From a bacterium (Candidatus Blackallbacteria) CG13_big_fil_rev_8_21_14_2_50_49_14 (lineage in GTDB: Bacteria; Cyanobacteriota; Sericytochromatia; UBA7694), in NCBI GenBank assembly GCA_002783405.1, contig PFGG01000024.1:1-32530 (forward strand): 32,530 nt of DNA, given 5' to 3'. Both the position numbers and the translations under genes were made by a program. A model generated the notes under the pieces. That model ran no database searches and was not told where the DNA came from. It saw only the letters and a list, made by a program, of their open reading frames with translations. The stretch's first letter is position 1. Every line of letters starts with the position of its first letter. Below are positions 8,230-16,129 of this stretch, piece after piece.

Positions 8230-10163
8230 TGCTTGCTGGGGGCTTCTACTTGCAATTCATAGGGGGGGCCCTGCCAGTTTTTAAAATAGCGCAGCGGCTG
8301 AGCTTTGAGTTGCCAAGGCAAGCCTGAAAGCAAGGCCTGATAAACTTCAGGCAAATTGAAGTCGAGATTTACTTCGAGAGTTTCTTGGTGAAAAGGCAGC
8401 ACAGGATCCCCCAAAGCGGTCATATAACTGGTTTTAAACAGTGCGGCATTCAAGGCAATGCTTTGACGCAAAAGCTGCTCTGAAAAAGAAGATTGAAGGG
8501 GCTGTAAAAATTCAAGCAAAAGGCTTTCCACTTCGCTGTAAAAAGCGTTGAGCTGATTTTCCTGACAGAGTGTAAGCAGCAGGTATTGTTCCGGTGGAAC
8601 AGGTATTTCCAGCCCAACACGTGTTGGATGACTCATCCAGCAGGTTTCTGTCTGGCCGGCCTGCAGGCCCTGGGCTTTTTCCATAAAAAAGTGCGTGAGC
8701 GATGCCAGGCAAGGCCATGTGTGGGGATCTGCTTCCATAAAGCGTTCTATCAGTTGCCGAAAAGGAATTTCTCCGATTTGGTTCAGAAGCAACAGCGGAA
8801 TTTGCAGGGGTTTGTGAATATAATAGAGAAATTTTGTGAACCAGGCAAAGACACGGGTTTTGAGCCAATCGGCTCGCGGCAGGCTGGCGGTGGCAATCAC
8901 CATTTCACCCTGTTCAATAATATCGTGCGCATGCAGGCGTTCGGGATGCAGGGTGATCATGGCGGTTTCAATGCCATGGTGTGCCCGGTAGCTGGCTTGG
9001 CCCATCTCGGCATTGGGCAGAACCAGGGCATTGTAAAATTGCATGCGACTGTGTTGACCGCTGGCAATGACGGCTTCGACCCCCCGTGTAAACGAGGCAT
9101 AGGTCTCACCGGGCAATCCCAAAATCATGTCGGTATAGGTCGGCACACCCATGGCCTGAAAACGTTTTTGTAGCTCGAGAAATGTTTGCAGTGAAATATT
9201 GTCGCGTTTGATTTGCTTGAGAGTATGGGCGTCCATCGACTGCAAAGAAAGCGTGACTTCGGTATAAATGCCCGCCTTTGCGAAGATTTGGTGAAGTTCC
9301 CAGGTGCGTTCGGGTGCGTTTTTAGCGGTCTGCTGATGAAAGGTATGTGGATAGCCTTTGCGTTGAAAAACACTGCCGGCATAGGCTGCGATTTCAAGAT
9401 CCCGCTTGAGAATGCCAAAATTGGCATCACAGCAGAAAATCATGTCAATTTGGTGATTGCCAAACCATTCCAGGTCACGGTAGAGCATTTCCTGATCAAA
9501 CTGACTGATTTTGCTCGCAGTGGCTGAACCCCAGTCACAGAAGCTGCATGAAAAAGGGCAGCCCCGATTGGTTTCCCAGGGGGCAATCCAGCGTAAATGG
9601 GGATAGGCTCTGAGCAGGGGCAGAAAAACTTCACTGTGATAGGGTGAGGGAATATCTGCCAAAGAGCGCTGACGGGGGGCGGGGGGCTGGTAGATATAGT
9701 TTCCCCGGTCGTCGAGATAACTGAGACCCGGTATGTTCTGCCAGTTTTGGATTGAATAATTTTCTAAAATTTGGGTAAATGCGGCTTCACCGGGCCCGTG
9801 GCAACAGAGATCGACCCAGGGGTTTTCTCGTAAAAAAGTTTCAGCTTGATCAGGAATTTGCGGGCCGCCAAACAGAATCAAGACTTGTGGATTCTGCAGT
9901 TTGAGCATTTGAGCCAGGGCCAGAGAGCGTCGGATATTCCAGACATAAACAGAAAAGCCGACAATCTGTAAATCTTTCAGGCGCGTGGCCAATATTTCAA
10001 CAGCTTCGGGCAGAAAGAGAGGGGGACAGAATTCAAAGTTTTCTGGTTCTGTCAGATATTTTTGTGCATAGGCCTGAAGCAGGCCTGCAGAATAGGGAAA
10101 AAATTGGTGCCCCTGAAAAATTTCGCTGAACTGAACCAGCCCCACCTGAACAGGGCTTTTCAT
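8226..10163 (-). CDS. B12-binding radical SAM enzyme (CDWG type)
   Basis: This 645-residue protein has an N-terminal cobalamin-binding domain (about 5-150; VGFSVYVWN, LILFGGPQIP, CCHGPGEAAF). It is followed by a radical SAM core with CPFSCSFC (Cys202, Cys206, Cys209) preceded by TNRG and followed by DWGS. LSLQSMD and MILGLPGET segments match the second half of the barrel. The CDWG signature resembles cobalamin-dependent C-methyltransferases of the KedN5-like group, from memory and not checked. Residues about 440-645 form an extra domain I do not recognise. It is less related to the 1.7-5.7 kb pair than those are to each other. The first codon follows AAAGGA at 7 bases. The stop overlaps the glycosyltransferase start, so the two form a coupled pair. 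Confidence 0.8.
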   Translation of the reverse strand: MKSPVQVGLVQFSEIFQGHQFFPYSAGLLQAYAQKYLTEPENFEFCPPLFLPEAVEILATRLKDLQIVGFSVYVWNIRRSLALAQMLKLQNPQVLILFGGPQIPDQAETFLRENPWVDLCCHGPGEAAFTQILENYSIQNWQNIPGLSYLDDRGNYIYQPPAPRQRSLADIPSPYHSEVFLPLLRAYPHLRWIAPWETNRGCPFSCSFCDWGSATASKISQFDQEMLYRDLEWFGNHQIDMIFCCDANFGILKRDLEIAAYAGSVFQRKGYPHTFHQQTAKNAPERTWELHQIFAKAGIYTEVTLSLQSMDAHTLKQIKRDNISLQTFLELQKRFQAMGVPTYTDMILGLPGETYASFTRGVEAVIASGQHSRMQFYNALVLPNAEMGQASYRAHHGIETAMITLHPERLHAHDIIEQGEMVIATASLPRADWLKTRVFAWFTKFLYYIHKPLQIPLLLLNQIGEIPFRQLIERFMEADPHTWPCLASLTHFFMEKAQGLQAGQTETCWMSHPTRVGLEIPVPPEQYLLLTLCQENQLNAFYSEVESLLLEFLQPLQSSFSEQLLRQSIALNAALFKTSYMTALGDPVLPFHQETLEVNLDFNLPEVYQALLSGLPWQLKAQPLRYFKNWQGPPYELQVEAPSKQ

Positions 10164-10192
10164 CTTTCATTCCTTTGTCTGCACATGAAGGT

Positions 10193-10221
10193 ATCATACC
10201 GGCAGGCTGTATCTGGAGCAA
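10193..10221 (-). promoter_or_regulatory. promoter for the radical SAM/glycosyltransferase pair
   Basis: On the minus strand TTGCTC (10216-10221) is followed after 17 bases by TATGAT (10193-10198), which matches five of six -10 positions. The -10 lies in a small perfect palindrome GGTATGATACC. It lies about 30 bases before the start codon at 10163, so the two-gene unit probably has its own transcript separate from ftsH. Confidence 0.4.
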
Positions 10222-10249
10222 GCTGTAAGTTTTGTGCCAGTCAAGGCAC

Positions 10250-11056
10250 TTAAGAGGCGGATTGACTCTGTTTTACGCTGGCTTCGTGTTTCAGATAGGA
10301 TTCACGGGCCTCAAGCAGCCCCTCATGCGCTTTAGAAAAGTCTGCGAGCAGACGCTTATAATCGGCATACACCAGCTCAAAATCATGCAAATTGTGATAG
10401 CGCTGTTTGATGGTGCTGGCAAGTACCTCGTACTGATCCTCGGATTTGATCGTGCCTGCGGCGGTAAAGCATTGCATGCACTCGTTGGCTTTTTCATTGA
10501 GCACATGGCGATCCTTGATCAGTTGATCCCAGGTATCGGCTACCTTTTCTTTGAGGAACTCAAGTTGCTCAAAGGGGTTCATTTCTTCAAAACTTTTTTC
10601 AACTGGGCGATAGGTTTCTATCTCCGCCTGTTGGGCTGCTTTTTCTGCCGCCAGAATTTCTTCGGTAATATATTCATGGGGTTCTACGAAAAAGGCGCCA
10701 CAATCAGGGCAAAAACCATCGTGCCCATCCAGGGGAACAATGTGTTGGCATTCTTGGCAACGAATTTTGAGCTGATCTCGGGGAACATCGGGTGGGGGAG
10801 CGCTATTGAGCGGTTTATTCTGAACGATTGGCGTGCTGTGGGCCACGCTTTCTTCTTTGTTGCCGCCTCCAAACAGAGACGAAAACAGGCCGCCGCCCTT
10901 TTTCTTTTCCGGCTTGGGCATGGCGCGGTTGGTATTATTGACCGCAGCGCTTTCGTCGACAATATCCAGGGGTTCCACATACATGGCACCACATTCAGGG
11001 CAAAAGCCGTCATTTTTTTTTGCGACAAAATTACATTCTTTACAACGGACTGCCAT
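10250..11056 (-). CDS. double zinc-ribbon protein downstream of ftsH
   Basis: This 268-residue protein has two C4 zinc ribbons of near-identical design: Cys5/Cys8/Cys19/Cys22 and Cys100/Cys103/Cys116/Cys119. Each follows the pattern CxEC...DGFCPxCGA and ends in VEP. They are joined by a Lys/Gly/Ser-rich flexible linker (about 45-90). From 130 to the end it is charged and helical, probably coiled coil (EKAAQQAEIE, KRLLADFSKAHEGLLEARES). No signal peptide or membrane segment is present, so it is cytoplasmic. It begins 5 bases after the ftsH stop, and its ribosome binding site AAAGGTG lies in the last ftsH codons, so the two are co-expressed. A role as adaptor or substrate-delivery factor for FtsH is only an inference from position. 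Confidence 0.7.
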   Translation of the reverse strand: MAVRCKECNFVAKKNDGFCPECGAMYVEPLDIVDESAAVNNTNRAMPKPEKKKGGGLFSSLFGGGNKEESVAHSTPIVQNKPLNSAPPPDVPRDQLKIRCQECQHIVPLDGHDGFCPDCGAFFVEPHEYITEEILAAEKAAQQAEIETYRPVEKSFEEMNPFEQLEFLKEKVADTWDQLIKDRHVLNEKANECMQCFTAAGTIKSEDQYEVLASTIKQRYHNLHDFELVYADYKRLLADFSKAHEGLLEARESYLKHEASVKQSQSAS

Positions 11057-11061
11057 GGAAC

Positions 11062-13080
11062 TTACACCTTTTCAGTTTCTTCGCTGGGTTGGGAATCGTT
11101 GGGCAAAACCTCTGTCTGCTCATCAGCACTGACTTGGGTTGCTTCTGCAGATTCTGTATTTTCCTGTTTGACAGGTTCTGTGGGCGGGGTTTCACCGTCT
11201 TCTAAAACCTTAACGGTTTTAGCCTGCCAGGAGGCGTATTTGCGCTCAGGTTTAGAGGGGGGCGCTTTGCCTTCTACCTGTTCCAGCAATTCATCCAATT
11301 GTGCGTTATCAAGGGTTTCTCGCTCAATCAAAAGACGGGAAATTTCGTGCAGGGCATGTTTGTGGTGCTCCAGCAGATCCTTGGCCCGATCATGGTTTGC
11401 ATCCAGCAGACGGCGAATTTCGCGATCCACATCGGCAGCAACTTCTTCGCTGTAATTGCGAATATCGCCAAAATCGCGGCCCAAGAAAACCTGTTCGTTT
11501 TTCTTGCCTACGGTACGGGGGCCAATTTTTTCGCTCATGCCGTATTCAACGACCATTTTGCGGGCAATTTCAGTGGCCCGTTCAATATCGTTGCGCGCCC
11601 CGGTGGTGATTTCTTCTGTGCCAAAAATCATTTCTTCGGCAATTCGGCCACCGAGTAGCATGGCAATTTGATCGTGGAGATAAGACTTGGAGGCTGAAAC
11701 ACGATCTTCGGGCAAGGACATGGTCAGACCCAGGGCCATGCCGCGGGGGATAATCGTGACCTTGTGAATGGGGTCGCAATGCTCCAGAAAACGTCCCACC
11801 AGGGTATGTCCCATTTCATGATAGGCCGTGATTTCTTTTTCTTTTTCAGTGATCAGTTTGGTCTTTTTCTCTGGGCCGGCAATGACGCGATCCAGGGCTT
11901 CTTCCAGATGCTTCATCTGAATTTCTTTTTGGTTTTCACGGGCTGCCAGCAGCGCGCCTTCATTGGCCAGATTGGAAAGATCTGCACCGGTAAAACCTGG
12001 GGTGCGACGGGCCAATACTTCGACTTTCACATTCTTGGCAAGGGGTTTGTTCTTGGTGTGAACCTCAAGAATTTTTTCACGGCCTTCGACATCGGGCCGA
12101 TCAACAATCACCTGGCGGTCAAAACGGCCGGGACGCAGAAGGGCTGCGTCCAGAATATCCGGGCGGTTGGTTGCTGCAATGACGATCGTGCTGTGATTGT
12201 CCTCGAAACCGTCCATTTCAATCAACAACTGGTTGAGAGTCTGTTCACGTTCATCGTGGCCCCCCCCCAGACCGGCGCCACGTTGACGGCCCACGGCATC
12301 AATTTCATCGATAAAAATCAGGCAAGGAGCATGTTTCTTGGCCTGCTCAAACAGATCGCGTACCCGTGAGGCACCGACCCCGACAAACATTTCTACAAAC
12401 TCAGAACCACTGATGCTGAAAAAAGGGACAGAGGCTTCGCCTGCCACAGCTTTGGCAATCAAGGTTTTTCCTGTTCCAGGCGGGCCGACCAAGAGAACGC
12501 CTTTGGGGATTTTGGCACCCAAGGCCTGGTATTTGTCGGGGGATTTGAGGAAGTCGACGATTTCTTCGAGTTCCTGTTTGGCCTCATCGGCACCTGCGAC
12601 ATCATCAAAAGTGACTTTGGGGCGGTTTTCCATGACCATTTTGGCCTTGCTCTTACCAAAGGAAAGGGCCTGGCTGCTGCCACTCTGGGCTTGGCGAATC
12701 ACGAAAATCCACAGCAAGACAATGATCAACAGGGGAATCAGAATGGGAGAGAAGAAAGACAACCACCAATTGCTTTCTGCAGGTTGTTCAACGCGGACTT
12801 GAACCCCTTTATCGACCATGCGGGTGACGAGTTGGGGGTCGTTTTTGGGGGTGTAAATTTTCAAACGGGTACTGTCATCCCGCGTGCGTGCCAGGACGAC
12901 CTGATCCTTGATCAGAACTTCTTCTACCTGACCCTTGTCAATTTTTTGTAGAAACTCTGTATAGCTGATATTCTTTTCACGGTAACTCTGTTTATAAAAA
13001 GAACTGGCAAAAACCAGTGTTACCAGAATCAGAAAAATATATAAACCTGCGTTTTTTAAGCCCTTATTCAAAAGATGCAC
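11062..13080 (-). CDS. ftsH: ATP-dependent zinc metalloprotease FtsH
   Basis: This 672-residue membrane-anchored AAA+ protease degrades misassembled membrane proteins and some regulators. Visible in order are: a first membrane segment (about 11-28); a periplasmic domain (30-103); a second membrane segment (105-128); Walker A GPPGTGKT (199-206); Walker B LIFIDE (254-259); the second region of homology with RPGRFDR (316-322); the zinc site HEMGH (421-425); and the third ligand Asp498 in RNDIERA. Most FtsH proteins have HEAGH, so Met423 is a minor variant. After about 610 there is an acidic, disordered Glu/Pro/Thr-rich tail longer than in E. coli. The frame opens with GTG at 13080. A TTG at 13071 would give MNKGLKN, which looks like a more typical FtsH start, so the start is uncertain by three codons. 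Confidence 0.96.
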   Translation of the reverse strand: MHLLNKGLKNAGLYIFLILVTLVFASSFYKQSYREKNISYTEFLQKIDKGQVEEVLIKDQVVLARTRDDSTRLKIYTPKNDPQLVTRMVDKGVQVRVEQPAESNWWLSFFSPILIPLLIIVLLWIFVIRQAQSGSSQALSFGKSKAKMVMENRPKVTFDDVAGADEAKQELEEIVDFLKSPDKYQALGAKIPKGVLLVGPPGTGKTLIAKAVAGEASVPFFSISGSEFVEMFVGVGASRVRDLFEQAKKHAPCLIFIDEIDAVGRQRGAGLGGGHDEREQTLNQLLIEMDGFEDNHSTIVIAATNRPDILDAALLRPGRFDRQVIVDRPDVEGREKILEVHTKNKPLAKNVKVEVLARRTPGFTGADLSNLANEGALLAARENQKEIQMKHLEEALDRVIAGPEKKTKLITEKEKEITAYHEMGHTLVGRFLEHCDPIHKVTIIPRGMALGLTMSLPEDRVSASKSYLHDQIAMLLGGRIAEEMIFGTEEITTGARNDIERATEIARKMVVEYGMSEKIGPRTVGKKNEQVFLGRDFGDIRNYSEEVAADVDREIRRLLDANHDRAKDLLEHHKHALHEISRLLIERETLDNAQLDELLEQVEGKAPPSKPERKYASWQAKTVKVLEDGETPPTEPVKQENTESAEATQVSADEQTEVLPNDSQPSEETEKV

Positions 13081-13163
13081 CCCATCCAGATCAGAATCAG
13101 TCGGTGGTTTCAGTCAGTCGCTCCGGACAGATGGCGCCAGTTATAAGCAGCCATCACAAGACG

Positions 13164-13214
13164 GTGAGAGCTTGAACCAGATATACTATAACAAGTTTAA
13201 GGCTTGAAAGTTAA
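13164..13214. promoter_or_regulatory. overlapping divergent promoters for ftsH and murQ
   Basis: Two weak but properly spaced promoters overlap here. On the plus strand GTGAGA (13164-13169), 17 bases, then TATAAC (13187-13192) points to murQ. On the minus strand TTAACT (13209-13214), 18 bases, then TATAGT (13185-13190) points to ftsH. The shared -10 area suggests that polymerase binding in one direction may exclude the other. The hexamers are only four to five of six matches. Confidence 0.33.
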
Positions 13215-13219
13215 GAGTT

Positions 13220-13252
13220 TCGCTAGAGAGACGCAGCGAGACGATTTAGCGA
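13220..13252. repeat. inverted repeat in the murQ leader
   Basis: TCGCTA (13220-13225) is repeated as its reverse complement TAGCGA (13247-13252), with GAGACG-like direct repeats between them. It lies downstream of the predicted murQ -10 and about 20 bases before the start codon. It could be an operator or a leader hairpin; six-base arms can also arise by chance. Confidence 0.25.
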
Positions 13253-13274
13253 GAACAGTAAAGGATATGGTGTG

Positions 13275-14177
13275 ATGTCTGAAGTTCTTCCTTTGACTGA
13301 ACGGGCCAATCCCCGCAGTCAGGCCCTTGATTCTCTGAGTATTGCCGAAATTATTGCGCTAATGCGTGCAGAGGATCAGTCTGTGCTTGCCGCATTTGAA
13401 CCGGTTTTGAAGCCTTTGGAGCAATTGATTGAAACGGTGGTCGCCTGTTTGCGTGCGGGTGGACGACTGATCTATATGGGCGCAGGCACCAGTGGGCGTT
13501 TGGGAGTCTTGGACGCCGCAGAATGTCCGCCTACTTTTCGTACGCCACCGGGTTTGGTGGTGGGATTGATTGCTGGAGGTGAAAAAGCTCTGCAAAATGC
13601 TGTGGAAGGCGCAGAAGACAGCCTTGAGGGAGCGCAAGAAGATTTGTTGGCGCTGGCTTTACAGCCTCAAGATATTGTGATTGGAATTGCAGCCAGTGGC
13701 AGTACCCCCTATGTTCGAGCGGGTTTGCGTTTCGCACGCGCAGCGGGAGCGCACACCGCTTTGCTCTCGTGTACGTCTCTGCCCACAGAGGATGTGGCGA
13801 TTGAACACACGCTGATTTTGGCGGTTGGCCCTGAAATTATTACCGGCTCCACCCGTCTAAAAGCGGGAACCGTGACCAAATTGGCCCTGAATATGATATC
13901 CACCATTAGCATGATTCAATTGGGCAAAGTCTACGGCCACTATATGGTGGATGTGACCATCAGCAATGCCAAGCTGAAGCGGCGTGCCCAACGCATGATT
14001 CAGGAACTGACAGGTTTGGATGAGACAAAGGCCTCAGATTTGCTGGAACAGGCCCAGGGTGAAGTGAAAACGGCCTTGATGATGCATTTGGGGCAGTTTG
14101 ACGCTGATACTGCGCGTCAGCGGCTGGCTTTGGCCGCTGGTCATTTAAGACGGGCTCTGGAAGGAGCCCCTTCATGA
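13275..14177 (+). CDS. murQ: N-acetylmuramic acid 6-phosphate etherase MurQ
   Basis: MurQ cleaves the lactyl ether of N-acetylmuramic acid 6-phosphate to give N-acetylglucosamine 6-phosphate and D-lactate in cytoplasmic peptidoglycan recycling. The 300-residue length is standard. The SIS-fold sugar phosphate site MGAGTSGRLGVLDAAE (68-83) and the second phosphate motif GIAASGSTPYVRAG are intact. Glu83 and Glu114 fall at the same numbers as the catalytic glutamates described for E. coli MurQ. The C-terminal helical part contains NAKLKRRA and the small three-helix end. I choose ATG 13275 because AAAGGA (13260-13265) is about 9 bases upstream; an in-frame GTG at 13272 is an alternative. The next gene overlaps as ATGA. 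Confidence 0.96.
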   Translation: MSEVLPLTERANPRSQALDSLSIAEIIALMRAEDQSVLAAFEPVLKPLEQLIETVVACLRAGGRLIYMGAGTSGRLGVLDAAECPPTFRTPPGLVVGLIAGGEKALQNAVEGAEDSLEGAQEDLLALALQPQDIVIGIAASGSTPYVRAGLRFARAAGAHTALLSCTSLPTEDVAIEHTLILAVGPEIITGSTRLKAGTVTKLALNMISTISMIQLGKVYGHYMVDVTISNAKLKRRAQRMIQELTGLDETKASDLLEQAQGEVKTALMMHLGQFDADTARQRLALAAGHLRRALEGAPS

Positions 14178-14857
14178 GTATGAAGGGCGGATACGGCCTG
14201 ATGGTGGATTTGGGCGATGCACCAGCATCTGAAGATCTTGAAAAACTTTACAAGACCCTTTGGCAAAATTCTGATTTGAATGGCCCAGAACAGACCTTTT
14301 CAACTTTTGGAACGATCCCCAGAGGGGCCCAGGGGCAATTGCGTCTGGCTTCAGGCTCGGAAATTTCCTTGTATACTCGTTTTGAACAGGACAGTCTGGG
14401 CTATCCACCGGGTTGGGAAAGTCCTGTTCTGCTCAGTATTGGCTTGGCAGAGACCGAGCCTGAACTGCCTGAAAACCTTGAACTGCAAAACAGCTTGCAA
14501 CGGTTTTTAAAAACCATTGCTGAAATTTTACCTTTTCGCATGGCTGTGATGGGGCATAGCAGTCTGTATCATGTGAATGCTGAATTTATGTCTGAAGACT
14601 GGCTCGATTTACACCATGAGCTTTTGCTTTCGGTTTGGTTGGAAAAAAAACACCCGCTGCTGAAACGCTTGTCTGCGACTGCTTGGCAGCATTTTCCTTA
14701 CGCCTGTCTTTTTCCTAGCGATTGGGCCGGCATTCTGAGCACACAGTCGGAGCAGGAAAAGTATTTGCGCTATAAGCAAAATTTATCGAAAGCGTTACAT
14801 ACGCCGAAACTTCAATTAACGTGGGAGTCCTCGGAAAATTTCAGGCCCGAAGATTGA
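14174..14857 (+). CDS. protein of unknown function coupled to murQ
   Basis: I do not recognise this 227-residue protein. It has no signal peptide or membrane segment and appears to be a soluble globular protein with several Trp and aromatic residues (PPGWESPVLLSIGLAE, FRMAVMGHSSLYHVN, AWQHFPYACLFPSDWAG). The start overlaps the murQ stop by four bases and is preceded by a strong ribosome binding site AAGGAG (14161-14166) inside the last murQ codons. Translation is therefore almost certainly coupled and the gene is real. The partnership hints at a role in cell-wall sugar metabolism or its control, but no motif supports a particular activity. The 3' end overlaps the converging small gene by 17 bases. 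Confidence 0.7.
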   Translation: MSMKGGYGLMVDLGDAPASEDLEKLYKTLWQNSDLNGPEQTFSTFGTIPRGAQGQLRLASGSEISLYTRFEQDSLGYPPGWESPVLLSIGLAETEPELPENLELQNSLQRFLKTIAEILPFRMAVMGHSSLYHVNAEFMSEDWLDLHHELLLSVWLEKKHPLLKRLSATAWQHFPYACLFPSDWAGILSTQSEQEKYLRYKQNLSKALHTPKLQLTWESSENFRPED

Positions 14858-15137
14858 TGACTTCCCCGAGCATTTCATCGCCGGTTTTTAAGCTGCGAAT
14901 GGCAGCCTCTGAAAGGCGTTTAACATTCAATTGAGTGGTGCTTTCTTCTGTTATTTCGGTCGCTTCACCCGTGCTTTGTTCTTCGGCTTGAACGCCCGTG
15001 GGGGCTTGTTCGCGAAAAACGGTGCGTCGGGCTTGGAACTCAGGAGTGTTCAGATTGGCGAGATTCTGCGCAGAAGTATTCAGGGCTTGAGAGGCCGCCT
15101 GAACCGCTGAAATACTCGCTGAAAAAAACTGACTCAT
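14841..15137 (-). CDS. small flagellar rod/hook-like protein
   Basis: This 98-residue protein looks like the two ends of a flagellar axial protein joined together. The N-terminal helix SAVQAASQALNTSAQNLANL is followed by NTPEF, matching the conserved 'NiANanTpGy' motif of rod and hook proteins. The last helix SLKTGDEMLGEVINLRA resembles their C-terminal coiled-coil segment. The middle (about 45-70) is an acidic Glu/Thr/Ser linker with no hook domain. I choose ATG 15137 because AGGGAG lies 7 bases upstream; the longer frame to 15143 would begin with TTG. No other flagellar gene is present in the window. Similar short orphan proteins occur elsewhere, usually of unknown function. Export by a flagellar-type system is possible but not shown. 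Confidence 0.62.
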   Translation of the reverse strand: MSQFFSASISAVQAASQALNTSAQNLANLNTPEFQARRTVFREQAPTGVQAEEQSTGEATEITEESTTQLNVKRLSEAAIRSLKTGDEMLGEVINLRA

Positions 15138-15235
15138 GGTCAAACTCCCTAAGAATTGCTGAAAAGAGGCTGGTACAGATTCAAAGATTTAGATATACTA
15201 ATTTTAATCTACCCAAGGCTTCTGAAGTCGTTTTA

Positions 15236-15268
15236 TCGCTTTTCCGATAGATAAAGATTATCTTGCGA
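15236..15268. promoter_or_regulatory. dyad symmetry, candidate operator of the ArsR-type regulator
   Basis: AGATAA (15249-15254) and TTATCT (15258-15263) form a perfect inverted repeat around three bases. Outside them TCGC (15236-15239) and GCGA (15265-15268) also pair, though asymmetrically. It sits about 65 bases before the regulator start, in the divergent gap shared with the flagellar-like gene, where an autoregulatory ArsR-family site would be expected. Binding is not demonstrated. Confidence 0.38.
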
Positions 15269-15332
15269 CAGCCATTTGAAACCTTGCTGATCATGATTAT
15301 ACGAAAAAAAGGGTTTAAGAGTAAATACGTCC

Positions 15333-15734
15333 ATGCCAGCACGTCTTTTAGTTACCAAAGAACTCTCTAAATTTTTAGGCGTTCTTTCGCATGCGCACCG
15401 CATTCGGATTGTGGAAGAACTGCGCCATGGAGAGCGGGATGTCAATTTTTTAGAAGGTGCTTTGGGGATCAGTCACGCCAGGGTTTCGCAGCACCTGGCT
15501 CTGATGCGCTCTCACCGTTTGGTGCTTGAACGCCGTGATGGGCGCCGGGTTTTTTACCGTCTCTCTCAACCTGAATTGGCTGTCTGGCTTTTAGAAGGTC
15601 TGCGTTTTATTGAACAAGATATCACCGCAGTCCAAGATATTCGTCAGGCTGTTCAGGAAGTCAAATCGCTTTGGTCTGAAGACCAGACTTTGGCTGAAAC
15701 AGAGCTGAGTACCGTTCATAAAGAGCCAAAATGA
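15333..15734 (+). CDS. ArsR-family winged-helix transcriptional regulator
   Basis: This 133-residue protein has the ArsR/SmtB winged helix-turn-helix. It starts with LSKFLGVLSHAHRIRIVEEL and a recognition helix region ISHARVSQHLALMRSHRLV (about 47-65). The wing is LERRDGRRVFYRLS. The C-terminal helix is long and acidic. There is no cysteine at all, so the classic ELCVC metal site on the recognition helix is absent and metal sensing of that kind is unlikely. It may respond to another ligand or redox-independent signal. The stop overlaps the start of the following lipoprotein gene by four bases, so the two are translationally coupled. The start codon has only a weak ribosome binding site. Confidence 0.85.
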   Translation: MPARLLVTKELSKFLGVLSHAHRIRIVEELRHGERDVNFLEGALGISHARVSQHLALMRSHRLVLERRDGRRVFYRLSQPELAVWLLEGLRFIEQDITAVQDIRQAVQEVKSLWSEDQTLAETELSTVHKEPK

Positions 15735-16129
15735 AGCCCTTTTTATTTTTTCGTATTTTTCTTGGCTTTTTCTCTTGTTTGAGCTTGAGCGCTTGTTTGC
15801 AGCGTCAGGCCCAACAGACAGATTTGCCACCTTCGGGTGAAATTTATATTCTCAAATCGATTCCCGCAGATTTAAAGTGTGAGTTTATTGCCAAACAGAC
15901 CCTGACGGATGGAACAGGGTGTGGCCAGCTGACCTCAGGGGTTGCCCCTGCTTACAGTGAGCGTTTGTGGTTTAATTTGCGCAAACGTGCCCGTCAGGAA
16001 GGCGCCAATCTGGTGGTCACGCATCAGCTGAGTGCGGGCGAGTCTTTGGAGGGCTGCGCGCGCAATCAGATGGAAGTCAGTTTTTCTTTGTACCGTTGTA
16101 AACTCAGGGACATTTCTGCCCATCCTTAG
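15731..16129 (+). CDS. small lipoprotein, DUF4156-like
   Basis: This 132-residue protein starts with a lipoprotein signal peptide whose lipobox LSAC places the acylated Cys at 22. The mature part has five cysteines (CEFIAK, GCGQL, EGCARNQ and SLYRC) that could pair as disulfides. The segment LRKRARQEGANLVVTH resembles the 'Lr..A...GAN.v' core of DUF4156/YjeI-like lipoproteins. It should be tethered to the outer membrane, facing the periplasm. It is coupled to the ArsR-type regulator by an ATGA overlap and ends in a 4-base tail overlap with the converging TolC-family gene. No function is known to me for this family. Confidence 0.68.
   Translation: MKPFLFFRIFLGFFSCLSLSACLQRQAQQTDLPPSGEIYILKSIPADLKCEFIAKQTLTDGTGCGQLTSGVAPAYSERLWFNLRKRARQEGANLVVTHQLSAGESLEGCARNQMEVSFSLYRCKLRDISAHP

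Noticed and set aside
10234-10249. GTGCC/GGCAC hairpin after the zinc-ribbon stop as a terminator
   Set aside because: The stem has only five pairs and on the minus strand is followed by A residues, not a T tract.
10232-11455. 407-codon plus-strand frame
   Set aside because: It is antisense to the zinc-ribbon gene and the 3' end of ftsH, both of which are clearly real, and its protein has an implausible Phe/Cys/Ser-rich composition.
11797-11830. HEMGH in FtsH as a broken zinc site
   Set aside because: The HExxH zinc ligands and catalytic Glu are intact; only the non-ligand third residue differs from the usual Ala.
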